A stretch of DNA of 64,000 nucleotides. It comes from an uncultured Sulfitobacter sp. (GTDB lineage: Bacteria > Pseudomonadota > Alphaproteobacteria > Rhodobacterales > Rhodobacteraceae). Each line of letters begins with the position of its first letter. Position 1 is the first letter of the stretch. Where the stretch lies: the NCBI GenBank assembly GCA_947492925.1, contig CANLOQ010000002.1, forward strand, positions 186,001 to 250,000, written 5' to 3'. Made by a program: the position numbers and the translations under genes. Below the pieces are notes generated by a model. The model did not search any database. It saw only the letters and a list, made by a program, of their open reading frames with translations, and was not told the origin of the DNA. Shown here piece by piece: positions 1 to 9,643 of the stretch.

Positions 1-510
1 CAATGCCTTGCGGATCGCGGTGGAGGACACGGTTTCGGTTCCTTCGGCCATCAGTGGCGCGATTGTGACGCCAAAGCCCAGTGCATCGCCAAACGCCACG
101 AGGTCCTGTGCTGTGCCCGCCCGCCCTTTGCCAAAACAGAAGTCAGCGCCGACCACGACGTGGCGCAAGCCCAGCCCATCCTTAATCACGTCTTGCGCAA
201 AGGCACGGGGGCTGAGAGAGGCCAACCCGTTGTTAAAGCTGAGCTCATAGAGTTTCTGCACGCCAAGCTTTTCAAGCCGATGGGCGCGGGATGCGGGATT
301 CATCAGGCGAAACGGCGGCGCGTCGGGGGCGAAATATTCACGCGGATGCGGTTCGAACGTGACAATGCCAAGGGGGGCGTCGGGCAGGGCCGCACGGGCC
401 AGATCAATAACCGAAAGATGGCCGCGATGCACGCCGTCAAAATTGCCAATGGCGGCGGTCGCGCCCCTGTCGGCATCGTTTACAAACTGATAATCGCGGA
501 TGATCTGCAT
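1..510 (-). CDS. ribF: Bifunctional riboflavin kinase / FAD synthetase, N-terminal part
   Basis: This gene makes FMN and FAD from riboflavin in the cytoplasm. Only the first 170 residues are present, because the C-terminal riboflavin kinase domain lies beyond the left edge. The visible part is the nucleotidyltransferase (FAD synthetase) domain. It has GNFDGVHRGH at residues 22-31, containing the HxGH-type motif, and an SSTAIR motif close to the edge, both typical of RibF. The ATG ends at base 510. The gene follows a MaoC hydratase and a HAD hydrolase on the same strand and is probably cotranscribed with them. Family assignment is firm; the missing half cannot be judged. Confidence 0.93.
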   Translation of the reverse strand, partial: MQIIRDYQFVNDADRGATAAIGNFDGVHRGHLSVIDLARAALPDAPLGIVTFEPHPREYFAPDAPPFRLMNPASRAHRLEKLGVQKLYELSFNNGLASLSPRAFAQDVIKDGLGLRHVVVGADFCFGKGRAGTAQDLVAFGDALGFGVTIAPLMAEGTETVSSTAIRKAL

Positions 511-604
511 GGGCCAAATCTGTAGCCCTGCAAGGGGTTAAGGGCAAGCCGCGCCTGACCTGCCCTTTTGATATTTCGCGGATTGGCGGATGCGCCGGGC
601 GGGA

Positions 605-1048
605 TCAGTCGAATTTGCGCGACGGTGCCAGCACGGTTGCCTCGCCGATCAGCACCTTCTTGCCATCAACGGCACAGTGGCAATCCATCTTCACCCGCCG
701 CTTGGAAAACTCGATGTCGGTCACTTTAACCTCGGCATATACCAGATCGCCGGGGCGTACGGGGGCCAGAAACTTCAGGGATTGACCCATATAGACTGTG
801 CCGTGGCCGGGAAGCTGTTCACCGATTACAGCGGAGATCAGACCGGCGGTCAGCATGCCGTGGGCAATACGCCCCTGAAAGATCGTGTCCTGCGCATAAT
901 CATCATCCAGATGCACCGGATTATGATCCGTGGAAATCTGCGCGAACATCTCGATGTCCTCGTCCGTGACGACCTTGCGCAGATACCGCATCATGCCAAT
1001 TTCGATGTCTTCAATACAGATCGTGCCGCGCGGTAGATTGTCCAACAT
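605..1048 (-). CDS. MaoC-family (R)-specific enoyl-CoA hydratase-like protein
   Basis: A 147-residue single hot-dog domain protein of the MaoC/PhaJ type. Members hydrate trans-2-enoyl-CoA to (R)-3-hydroxyacyl-CoA, or act on related acyl-CoA substrates in the cytosol. The hydratase signature is visible around residues 41-48, with Asp41 and His46 in DHNPVHLD, followed by a conserved GRIAHGMLTAGL stretch. The length suits a single-domain MaoC protein. It lies between a HAD hydrolase and ribF, all on the minus strand. The AT-rich 88-base gap upstream could hold its promoter. The substrate cannot be read from sequence. Confidence 0.85.
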   Translation of the reverse strand: MLDNLPRGTICIEDIEIGMMRYLRKVVTDEDIEMFAQISTDHNPVHLDDDYAQDTIFQGRIAHGMLTAGLISAVIGEQLPGHGTVYMGQSLKFLAPVRPGDLVYAEVKVTDIEFSKRRVKMDCHCAVDGKKVLIGEATVLAPSRKFD

Positions 1049-1136
1049 GTCCCATCCTCTGCGAAATAAAATGCTGTCTAGCGGGGAATAGTTGTAATTT
1101 AATTACTTTGCAAGCGCAGAAACTAAAGAAAAACTG

Positions 1137-2009
1137 TCAGCGCAGAAACCCGATGTTGTAGGTTGGCGACACATTTTCCTTTTGAAGATAGGCGGCAAGC
1201 GCTTCTGGTGCCGGGTGCGTGTCGGTTTTGGTTTCCGTGGCGGCCAGCCCACCGGTGATGAAAAGAGAATCAAGATCCTCGCCCATCGCGCCGCGGATGT
1301 CCGTCAGCACGCCGTCCCCGATGCACAGAATACGGTCGTCCGGCACATCGACGCCAAGTGCGGACAACCGGCGGCGCGCCAGATCGTAGATCGGGGGGTG
1401 CGGCTTGCCGAAATAGAGGCTCTCACCGCCCATTTCTGTGTAAAGGGCGGCCAGAGCGCCCGCGCACCATTCGCGCGTTTCGCCCCGGTCCACCACGATA
1501 TCCGGGTTGGCACACAGCAGTTTGAGGCCCTTCTGCTTGGCGTAGAGGAATTGCGGGCGCATCACGTCCGGGTCGGCCAGCGGGTCTTCGGGTCCGGTAC
1601 ATACGATGCCTTCGGCCTGTTCCAAAGGCACCTGCGTGATGTCGACCGGATCGTCGATCAATTCAAGCGGGGCAAAGAAATTCTGGTCATGGGGCTGTCC
1701 GATGAACCAGACTTTGCTGCCCACGGTGCCGCGAAACATGGCCGAACGTGCCGAATCGCCTGATGTGGCGATGGCATCCCAAGCGTCCTCGGGGACGTTG
1801 AACCGGGTCAATTGTTGCTGCACACCCGCATGGGGGCGCGGGGCGTTGGTGACAAGGATCACCTTGCCGCCGTCTGCGCGATAGGCTTGCAGGGCGGCGA
1901 CGGCATCGGGAAAGGCGGTGACGCCGTTGTGCACACAGCCCCAAAGATCGACGAACAGCGCATCGTATCGGTCTGAAACCTCGGCAAGGGTCTTGATGAT
2001 CTGGGTCAT
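1137..2009 (-). CDS. HAD-superfamily class IIA hydrolase (TIGR01459-like)
   Basis: A 290-residue cytoplasmic phosphatase-like protein of the HAD superfamily. Motif I appears as FVDLWGCVHNG with the nucleophile Asp21. A C-terminal CIGDGVLTDIRGA supplies the metal-binding acidic pair. The DLWG form of motif I is characteristic of the alphaproteobacterial TIGR01459 group. Its relatives NagD and pyridoxal or 4-nitrophenyl phosphatases remove phosphate from small metabolites, but the substrate here is unknown. It heads a likely minus-strand operon with the MaoC gene and ribF. A run of hairpins lies in the 229 bases upstream. Confidence 0.82.
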   Translation of the reverse strand: MTQIIKTLAEVSDRYDALFVDLWGCVHNGVTAFPDAVAALQAYRADGGKVILVTNAPRPHAGVQQQLTRFNVPEDAWDAIATSGDSARSAMFRGTVGSKVWFIGQPHDQNFFAPLELIDDPVDITQVPLEQAEGIVCTGPEDPLADPDVMRPQFLYAKQKGLKLLCANPDIVVDRGETREWCAGALAALYTEMGGESLYFGKPHPPIYDLARRRLSALGVDVPDDRILCIGDGVLTDIRGAMGEDLDSLFITGGLAATETKTDTHPAPEALAAYLQKENVSPTYNIGFLR

Positions 2010-2074
2010 GGGGCGGCTCCATTCTGCGTTGACACAGGCTTAGGCGATAACACCGGCAGATGAAATGGGGGTAA

Positions 2075-2141
2075 GGCGGGGCTTTGGCCCGCCCGACATG
2101 CGCGTGCGGTCCTTCAAAGGAAACCGCCCCCGGCATGCCGG
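2075..2141. other. Cluster of three hairpins between ppaC and the HAD gene
   Basis: Three inverted repeats sit side by side. The first pairs GGCGGG at 2075-2080 with CCCGCC at 2088-2093. The second pairs GCGGT at 2106-2110 with ACCGC at 2123-2127 and has an inner CCTT/AAGG pairing. The third is the perfect 12-base palindrome at 2130-2141. They lie downstream of the pyrophosphatase gene and upstream of the HAD gene on the minus strand. They could be a terminator region, a structured leader or a repeat. No T-run follows, so a simple intrinsic terminator is not supported. Confidence 0.4.
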
Positions 2142-2238
2142 AGGCGTGTGCAGATGGCTGATGTATTGAGCGCCAGCACCCGGGAGGGAAACGTAAGGTG
2201 CAGCTTTGCTGCGCCACGGGCTGTCGGCGGGACCCGAC

Positions 2239-3159
2239 TTACATCTTAAGGTTCGGGATGATCTGTTTTTTGCGGCTCATGATGCCGGGCAGGACGACCG
2301 TGTCGCCCGAAACCTCTGCGTCAAAAGACTTTTCCGCGATGGATTTGACCGTGTCATTCGGCACCAGAAGCGTGGCCTCTTCCTTGAGGATATCGACGAT
2401 GAACAGCAAAACCTGCGCTGCGCCGTCTTCTGTGGCGACCGCCGGCATTGCAGCCATCAGCGCATCCTTGCGTGCCAGCAGCGGCGCGGGCGACGTTGTT
2501 TCAAGCACCGAGACGCGCAGGCCCGTGCCGTCCAAATCAAATTCCTTGCTGTCCATGCGCAGCAACTCAGCTTCGGAGAACGCGGAAACGTCCGATTTCG
2601 CCGCAAACATCGCCTCGGCGTATTCGGTGATGTCGACGCCCAGTTCTTCCGCGATGGACCAGGCGATGGCCTTGTCTTCCTGCGTTGTGGTGGGCGAGCG
2701 GAATTCCAGCGTGTCCGACAGGATGCACGAGAGCGCAGCGCCCTTGATTTCGCGGGGGGCCTGCGCCCAGTCCTTGCCGATTTTCTTCCACATGATCGTC
2801 GCGGTGCAGGCCAGCGGCTGGATGTCGATCTCAATCGGACCGCGTGTTTCAAGACCGGCCACAAGGCGGTGGTGATCGATGATGCCTGTGATGTTTGCGT
2901 CGTTGATGTTTGCGGGCAGTTCACCGGGGTTGTTGGTGTCCACGATCACCACATCCGTGTCGGCGGCCAGTTCTGTCATGATCTCTGGCTTGTCGAGGTT
3001 CCAGTGTTCCAGCACGAAAAGCGCTTCTGTATTCGGCTCGCCCAGCAGGACAGGCTTTGCCTCAATCCCTTTGATGTTGTTCAGATACCAGGACCAGACA
3101 ATCGGGCTGCCTGTGCTGTCGGTGTCAGGGGATTTATGGCCAAAAACGAGGGTGGTCAT
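2239..3159 (-). CDS. ppaC: Manganese-dependent inorganic pyrophosphatase
   Basis: This is a family II (DHH-type) inorganic pyrophosphatase of 306 residues. It hydrolyses pyrophosphate released by biosynthesis to phosphate in the cytosol. The N-terminal GHKSPDTDS at residues 7-15 provides His8, Asp12 and Asp14 for the metal centre. The DHH motif is at residues 95-97. The length matches the family norm of about 300-310. The start is the first ATG of the conserved TLVFGHK segment. No family I pyrophosphatase is seen in the window. Identification is secure. Confidence 0.96.
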   Translation of the reverse strand: MTTLVFGHKSPDTDSTGSPIVWSWYLNNIKGIEAKPVLLGEPNTEALFVLEHWNLDKPEIMTELAADTDVVIVDTNNPGELPANINDANITGIIDHHRLVAGLETRGPIEIDIQPLACTATIMWKKIGKDWAQAPREIKGAALSCILSDTLEFRSPTTTQEDKAIAWSIAEELGVDITEYAEAMFAAKSDVSAFSEAELLRMDSKEFDLDGTGLRVSVLETTSPAPLLARKDALMAAMPAVATEDGAAQVLLFIVDILKEEATLLVPNDTVKSIAEKSFDAEVSGDTVVLPGIMSRKKQIIPNLKM

Positions 3160-3236
3160 TGCGGGGCTCCTTGCGTGTGCCGGTACGATTTGCGCGCCTT
3201 ATAGGAGCGCGCCGCAAGGATGTCACCACCTGCAGG

Positions 3237-3590
3237 TCACAGGCCCAGTTCGGCACGCTTTTTCCGGGTCAGTTTGGCCAGAACCATATCGTAGGACGCC
3301 TTGATATGATCGCGCAGGCTGTCATCGGACAGGCCCGGCGGGCCGTAGTGCTGTATCCATTTCAGCCCGCGCGAGGCCATGTAGGGGGCAGGGCGCAGGC
3401 CCGGGCTGTCCGACAGGATCTCAAATGCCATTTCCGAGGCTTTGAACGTCACGGTATCGCCGGTTTCGCCCATGCCGATGATTGCAAAGACCTTGCCGCC
3501 TACCTTGTAGACATCTGCGTTGCCCCATTGCACCACATGCGTGGTCTGCGGCAGTGCTGCGCAAAAGGTGTTCAGTTCCGTGTGGGTCAT
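3237..3590 (-). CDS. MmcQ/YjbR family DNA-binding-like protein
   Basis: A 117-residue protein of the YjbR (CyaY-like fold) family. It contains the family patterns KVGGKVFAIIG near residues 30-40 and PAPYMASRGLKWIQ around residues 67-80. The fold resembles frataxin, and the family has been proposed to bind DNA, but its role is not established. It lies upstream of ppaC on the same strand, with 77 bases between the genes. It is divergent from a DUF2161 gene, so the 53 bases between them should carry both promoters. Confidence 0.75.
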   Translation of the reverse strand: MTHTELNTFCAALPQTTHVVQWGNADVYKVGGKVFAIIGMGETGDTVTFKASEMAFEILSDSPGLRPAPYMASRGLKWIQHYGPPGLSDDSLRDHIKASYDMVLAKLTRKKRAELGL

Positions 3591-3643
3591 GGGCGCAGTC
3601 TAGCCTCTTGGAGCGGATGCGCAAATGGGGCAATGATGGCCCT

Positions 3644-4324
3644 ATGACCAAGCCACGCGAAACGGACCTCTACCCGCCGATCAAGGCGTTTCTGGAGGAT
3701 CAGGGATATATCGTAAAGTCCGAGGTGGGTGCCGCGGATGTGGTCGCGGTGCGCGGGCAGGAACCGCCGGTGGTGGTGGAGCTGAAGCTGGGCTTCTCGC
3801 TGGCGCTTTTTCACCAGTGTGTTGCGCGTCTGAAGGTCACCGATGATGTTTATCTGGCCGTAGCCCGACAGCCCGGCAAGCGCTTTGCCAAGGCGGTCAA
3901 GGAAAACACCGGTCTGGCGCGGCGTCTGGGATTGGGCTTGATCACCGTCCGGCTCAAGGACGGGCTGGTTGAGGTGCAATGTGACCCAGGGCCCTATGCG
4001 CCGCGCAAGTCGGGCAAGCGGCAGGCCCATCTGCTGCGTGAATTTGCGCGCCGACAGGGCGATCCGAACGATGGTGGTCAGACCCGGGCGGGATTGGTGA
4101 CGGCCTACCGGCAGGACGCGCTCAAGCTGGCGGTATATCTGTTTGAGGTCGGGGCCAGCAGGGGCGCGGATGTTGCCCGCGAAACCGATGTCGCGCGGGC
4201 CACAACCATGATGCGCGACAACCATTATGGCTGGTTTGAGAAAGTCGAAAAAGGGGTTTACGGGCTGACGCCAGCGGGGGCGGACGCGGTCAGCACGGCG
4301 GGTCGTGTGTTGGGCAGCGGATAG
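3644..4324 (+). CDS. DUF2161 putative PD-(D/E)xK phosphodiesterase
   Basis: A 226-residue protein matching the DUF2161 group of predicted nuclease-fold proteins. The N-terminal half has an arrangement typical of PD-(D/E)xK enzymes: Asp32 in GAADVVAV followed by ELK at residues 46-48. The C-terminal part resembles a small winged-helix or DNA-contact domain. The start at 3644 is chosen because the conserved TKPRETDLY begins there, although an in-frame opening extends further left. Its 3' end overlaps the convergent RTX gene by 67 bases. The biological role is unknown, and nuclease activity is only a prediction. Confidence 0.72.
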   Translation: MTKPRETDLYPPIKAFLEDQGYIVKSEVGAADVVAVRGQEPPVVVELKLGFSLALFHQCVARLKVTDDVYLAVARQPGKRFAKAVKENTGLARRLGLGLITVRLKDGLVEVQCDPGPYAPRKSGKRQAHLLREFARRQGDPNDGGQTRAGLVTAYRQDALKLAVYLFEVGASRGADVARETDVARATTMMRDNHYGWFEKVEKGVYGLTPAGADAVSTAGRVLGSG

Positions 4325-6351
4325 CACTGCAAGCGTCCAACATCGCTCAGATCGACCGGTGTGGCACGTAGATCGGACCGGTCCAGCAGCGGACGGCAGC
4401 GGGCGCGATGTTCACGCGCGGGGGCGCAGCCGTGCAGTGCCTGCCGGGTCGGGGTATCCGGAATTTGGGCGTTATGAAAGAAACTCTCGGTCCAGACCCC
4501 TTCGACCTGCAACAGTTCGTGCCGGGCAAGCAGCAGGTGAATATAGCGGATGCTGTTGGGCCGGTTTGCCTGAAAGCTTATGTGGTTGGTCGTGTCCGCC
4601 AGATGCGCGGCCCGCACGAGGGATGTTGCGTCCCGGCACAAAAACGCGTGCTGGCGAGAGACATGCATCCGCCGCCAAGGCAGGCCCGCGCCAAAGGCAC
4701 CTTTGTCAATCACAACCGGTTTCAGCCGGGACTGCGCCCGCATCCGGTCGGCAGTGACGCGGGTGTCCAGTATGGCCAGCACCGGCACATTGCCGTGATC
4801 TGCGGTCACCACCAGATCGCCCTTTTCCAGCGATCCAATCGGCCTAAGGCCAGATGGTGTGAGGATGCGGGCCTTCGCCGTGAAACAGGCCATACGCCAT
4901 TGCGCCGGATTACCATCTTGCGGGGGCGTGTATTCATCGTCTGTGATCAGTTGATTGCGCAGGTTCCCCTCGGAATCCGGTTCGGTACCGGAGGCGAAAT
5001 TCAGGGTCAGGGAATCGTTTGGGTGGCCTGCAAATGTGGCCACCCATGTGGAGGGGCCGGACTGGGTCAGGACAATATCGTCGGGCGACGCGCCTCCGAT
5101 GAAAATAAAGTCATCCTCTCCATCGAAATCAAAGGCGGTGTCGTGGTCCATCCCGGGTTCAAAACGGACGACGTCGCGGTCACTTTCGCCCGCGTCGTTC
5201 GTGCCGCCGCCCGCGTTGCGGTCCATGAAATAGAAGTCTTCCCCGGTGCCGCCGTCGAAGTAGTCCTCGCCCGACCCGCCATAAAGGCTGTCGCTGCCCT
5301 CGCCGCCGTGCAGCGCGTCATCGCCCGAATGGCCCGAAACTGTGTCGTCGCCGGCATCTCCGTGCAGGGTGTCATCGCCTTCGCGCCCTATGACGGTGTC
5401 ATTGTCTGCGCCGCCGCGCACGCTGTCGTCCCCGGTTCCGCCGTCTACCCAGTCGCGGCCCGTGCCGCCCTCGATGGTATCAGTGCCATCTCCGCCAAAG
5501 GCTGAATCGTCGCCGGCTCCGCCGCGCATGCTGTCATCGCCTGCTTCGCCAAAAAGCGTGTCGCGACCAGTGCCGCCATCAATCGTGTCCTGCCCGTCGC
5601 CACCAAAGAGGGAGTCGTCGCCGCCATCACCGGCTATCGAATCGTCGCCATCCTGACCCCACATCCAGTCTTCGCCTTCGCCGCCGGACATGCTGTCATT
5701 GCCGGTGCCGCCGTACATGTCGTCGAAGGTGTCGCCACCATCCATCGTGTCGTCGCCAGCACCACCATGCATTTCGTCATAACCGCTGCCGCCTGACATG
5801 CTGTCGTTGCCGTCACCGCCTGACATGTAATCCTGCCCCGAACTGCCATCGAGGCTGTCATCGCCGCCATTGCCGAAGATCGTGTCATTGCCAGCGCCGC
5901 CGCGAATGGTGTCGCTTGCGTTGTCTTCGTTCTTGAAACCGGGGTCCGTATCTCCGCTGGAGGAAGCGCTGTTCAACCCGTTGACGTCTGATCCGGCAAG
6001 GTAGTCGTTGCCGGCACCGCCTTCGATGGAATCGGCACCCTCCGCACCTTCGATGGCGTCATCACCATCGCCACCGCGCAGGGTATCGTTGCCCGCGTCC
6101 CCCGAGATCGTATCGTTGCCCGCGCCGCCATCAATCTCGTCATCGCCGTCCGCACCACTGCCGCCGTCGTTGCCGGTGATGCTGTCGTCGCCCGCGCCAC
6201 CCTGAATGGTGTCTGCACCATCGCCGCCGCGCAACGTGTCGTTGCCGTCGTTGCCGCTTATGCTGTCGTTGCCGCCATTGCCGGAAAGGGAATCGTCACC
6301 TGTTCCTCCCGAAATGGTATCGTTACCCGACCCGCCGTTTACCGTGCTCAT
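4258..6351 (-). CDS. RTX calcium-binding repeat protein with C-terminal Hint domain
   Basis: A 697-residue, very acidic protein. Residues 5-371 are almost continuous Gly/Asp-rich nonapeptides of the GGxGxDxLx type, which form calcium-bound beta-rolls in type I secreted proteins. A beta-rich linker follows. A Hint_2 domain (Hedgehog/intein-like) begins at about residue 489 with CFTAKARILTP and includes a VSRQHAFL block. There is no N-terminal signal peptide, as expected for type I export. The Hint cysteine is present, so self-cleavage is possible. The last 67 bases overlap the convergent DUF2161 gene. It is divergent from groES. Family placement is firm; the function of the exported protein is unknown. 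Confidence 0.88.
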   Translation of the reverse strand: MSTVNGGSGNDTISGGTGDDSLSGNGGNDSISGNDGNDTLRGGDGADTIQGGAGDDSITGNDGGSGADGDDEIDGGAGNDTISGDAGNDTLRGGDGDDAIEGAEGADSIEGGAGNDYLAGSDVNGLNSASSSGDTDPGFKNEDNASDTIRGGAGNDTIFGNGGDDSLDGSSGQDYMSGGDGNDSMSGGSGYDEMHGGAGDDTMDGGDTFDDMYGGTGNDSMSGGEGEDWMWGQDGDDSIAGDGGDDSLFGGDGQDTIDGGTGRDTLFGEAGDDSMRGGAGDDSAFGGDGTDTIEGGTGRDWVDGGTGDDSVRGGADNDTVIGREGDDTLHGDAGDDTVSGHSGDDALHGGEGSDSLYGGSGEDYFDGGTGEDFYFMDRNAGGGTNDAGESDRDVVRFEPGMDHDTAFDFDGEDDFIFIGGASPDDIVLTQSGPSTWVATFAGHPNDSLTLNFASGTEPDSEGNLRNQLITDDEYTPPQDGNPAQWRMACFTAKARILTPSGLRPIGSLEKGDLVVTADHGNVPVLAILDTRVTADRMRAQSRLKPVVIDKGAFGAGLPWRRMHVSRQHAFLCRDATSLVRAAHLADTTNHISFQANRPNSIRYIHLLLARHELLQVEGVWTESFFHNAQIPDTPTRQALHGCAPAREHRARCRPLLDRSDLRATPVDLSDVGRLQCYPLPNTRPAVLTASAPAGVSP

Positions 6352-6467
6352 ATCCGTATTCCCAAAAGGTCACACCACCGCACAGCGTGTGCGGGGTGGG
6401 GAAATATTCTGTTAACTGCGGCCAGAAGGGTGCCCGAAAAATCCGTACATTTTTGCAATGCATCCGG

Positions 6468-6496
6468 TTGACTCGCTGCTCCGGCATGCCTAGCTA
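6468..6496 (+). promoter_or_regulatory. Probable groESL promoter
   Basis: TTGACT at 6468-6473 is followed 15 bases later by CCTAGCTA at 6489-6496. This loosely fits an RpoH-type promoter (TTG... then CCCATnTA). It would also allow a housekeeping reading with a 17-base spacer. The CIRCE operator starts 8 bases downstream, as expected for a repressor site near the transcription start. Confidence 0.45.
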
Positions 6497-6503
6497 TGCG
6501 CCG

Positions 6504-6530
6504 TTAGCACTCGGGGCGCCTGAGTGATAA
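6504..6530 (+). promoter_or_regulatory. CIRCE operator (HrcA site) of groESL
   Basis: TTAGCACTC at 6504-6512, a 9-base spacer, then GAGTGATAA at 6522-6530. This is the CIRCE inverted repeat with one mismatch in the right arm (A for C). It lies 66 bases upstream of the groES start. In alphaproteobacteria HrcA represses groESL through this element. hrcA itself is not in the window. Confidence 0.93.
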
Positions 6531-6596
6531 CGCCTGATCCGCGCATCAAGGTGCGGCAGGCCGGGAGAAACCTTTGAGCCTTAAGGAGCTACAAAG

Positions 6597-6884
6597 ATGG
6601 CATTGAAACCGCTTCACGACCGTGTGCTGGTCAAGCGCACAGAAAGCGAAGAAAAAACAGCCGGTGGATTGATCATCCCCGATTCCGCCAAGGAAAAGCC
6701 CTCCGAGGGTGAAGTTGTCGCCGTGGGCGACGGCGCGCGCAAGGACAGCGGCGAGCTGATCGCACCGGCGGTCAAGGCTGGCGACAAGATCCTGTTCGGC
6801 AAATGGTCCGGCACCGAAGTCACCGTAGACGGTGAAGAGATGCTGATGATGAAAGAGAGCGACATCATGGGGATCATTTCCTGA
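6597..6884 (+). CDS. groES: Co-chaperonin GroES
   Basis: A 95-residue 10-kDa chaperonin that caps the GroEL ring and encloses folding substrates in the cytosol. The sequence begins with the classic [13 protein letters not shown] and keeps the [13 protein letters not shown] mobile loop near residues 22-34. The length is standard. An AAGGAG ribosome-binding site lies a few bases before the ATG. It is the first gene of a CIRCE-controlled operon with groEL 74 bases downstream. A REP-like palindrome sits between the two genes. Confidence 0.98.
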   Translation: MALKPLHDRVLVKRTESEEKTAGGLIIPDSAKEKPSEGEVVAVGDGARKDSGELIAPAVKAGDKILFGKWSGTEVTVDGEEMLMMKESDIMGIIS

Positions 6885-6895
6885 TTGGAATGATC

Positions 6896-6920
6896 GGTGC
6901 GCGATGCATGCGCACCCTAC
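6896..6920 (-). repeat. REP-like palindrome between groES and groEL
   Basis: Read on the minus strand, this 25-base element has a GTAG head directly followed by arms GGTGCGC and GCGCACC around the 7-base loop ATGCATC. The same design occurs twice beside nadK at 50200-50321. The GTAG-plus-hairpin layout is that of REP elements mobilised by RAYT transposases. It begins 11 bases after the groES stop, so it forms a hairpin in the groESL mRNA. Confidence 0.7.
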
Positions 6921-6940
6921 GATGAACGCCTATTCAATGA

Positions 6941-8608
<1,668 letters not shown>

Positions 8609-8656
8609 GCATTCCTTTGGGAATGTTACTGAACAGCCAGTCTGCTGAGAGTAAGG

Positions 8657-8685
8657 AAAGGGCGCGCCATGTGGCGCGCCCTTTT
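8657..8685 (+). terminator. Intrinsic terminator of groESL
   Basis: A 12-base-pair perfect stem (AAAGGGCGCGCC with its complement, at 8657-8668 and 8673-8684) around the loop ATGT, ending in a short T-run. It lies 48 bases after the groEL stop, with no other gene between. Confidence 0.88.
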
Positions 8686-8775
8686 CCTATGGATAAGAAC
8701 ACACGGGCTTGTGTCGTTAATTCGGCGTCAATGGCATGGTGGTAGCGTCAGGCGGAGACAAGGAAACAAGCCGCT

Positions 8776-9549
8776 ATGACCTCAGTACATGCCAACCACC
8801 TGACCACCGTTGACCCCACACCGCCAGCCGCGCCTGCGGCATCGCCGACGGGTTCTTCGCGGGATATCGAAGATTTCATCTATCTGATCAGCCACGACGT
8901 GCGCGCCTCGGCGCGGGCGCTGATCGAGCTTCCGCAGTGGATCGCCGAAGACCTGGAAGCCGCCGGTTTCCCGCTTGAAGGGCCGGTGGCAACCTCAATC
9001 GATATATTGAACCGGCATGCCGGGCGATTGGACCGGATGCTGGTTGATTTGCTGACGTTTTCGCGCATTGGCCGAATGCAGGAGATTGCCCAAAATGATC
9101 TGGACGCGGTGCTGGATGAGGTTCTGGATGAAATGAAGCTGCCCGCAGGGTTCACAATTCTGCGGCAGTTCGAATGTGCGGGTGTCGTCATGGGGGAGCG
9201 GGACGTGCTGACCATGTTCAGCGCTTTGCTTAGCAACGCGATACGGCATCACGACCGACCCTCGGGTCAGATCATCGTGACGTCCCACGCCGAAGGGGAT
9301 GAGGTGGTGCTCGCTGTCACGGATGACGGGCCGGGGATTGATCCGGCTGATCGGGACCGCGTTTTCGGTGCGATGAAAACACTCAAGCCGCGCGATGAAG
9401 TTGAAGGCAGCGGAATGGGGCTGAGCAATGTCCGCAAGATCGCGGCGCTTTATGACGGGACCGCGCGGGTCTGCGCCTCGCCCTATGGGCGGGGCACGAT
9501 GGTAGAAGTGAAAATTGGCGCAACGCCACGACCAGATCGTTCCATTTAG
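8776..9549 (+). CDS. Sensorless soluble histidine kinase
   Basis: A 257-residue cytosolic kinase with no membrane segment and no visible PAS or GAF sensor. The first 30 residues are a Pro/Ala-rich tail. The HisKA helix carries the phospho-acceptor in FIYLISHDVRAS (around residues 36-46). The HATPase domain shows the N box (ALLSNAIRHH), the G1 box (DDGPGIDP) and the G2 box (GSGMGLSNVRKI). The arrangement resembles kinases of light or stress pathways that pair with CheY-like regulators. A response regulator gene follows after 94 bases, making a likely two-component pair. The signal is unknown. Confidence 0.85.
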   Translation: MTSVHANHLTTVDPTPPAAPAASPTGSSRDIEDFIYLISHDVRASARALIELPQWIAEDLEAAGFPLEGPVATSIDILNRHAGRLDRMLVDLLTFSRIGRMQEIAQNDLDAVLDEVLDEMKLPAGFTILRQFECAGVVMGERDVLTMFSALLSNAIRHHDRPSGQIIVTSHAEGDEVVLAVTDDGPGIDPADRDRVFGAMKTLKPRDEVEGSGMGLSNVRKIAALYDGTARVCASPYGRGTMVEVKIGATPRPDRSI

Positions 9550-9643
9550 ACTTAGTCTTGCCCGATTGAGAGACGGTGGATTAACCCTTCGTCAGTAAAA
9601 TCAGACAATTGTGAAGGCGGATGAGGCAAAAAGGAAGACCACC

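Noticed and set aside
2206-3204. A 332-codon plus-strand frame opposite ppaC
   Set aside because: It is antisense to the whole pyrophosphatase gene, with Arg/His/Cys-rich shadow composition.
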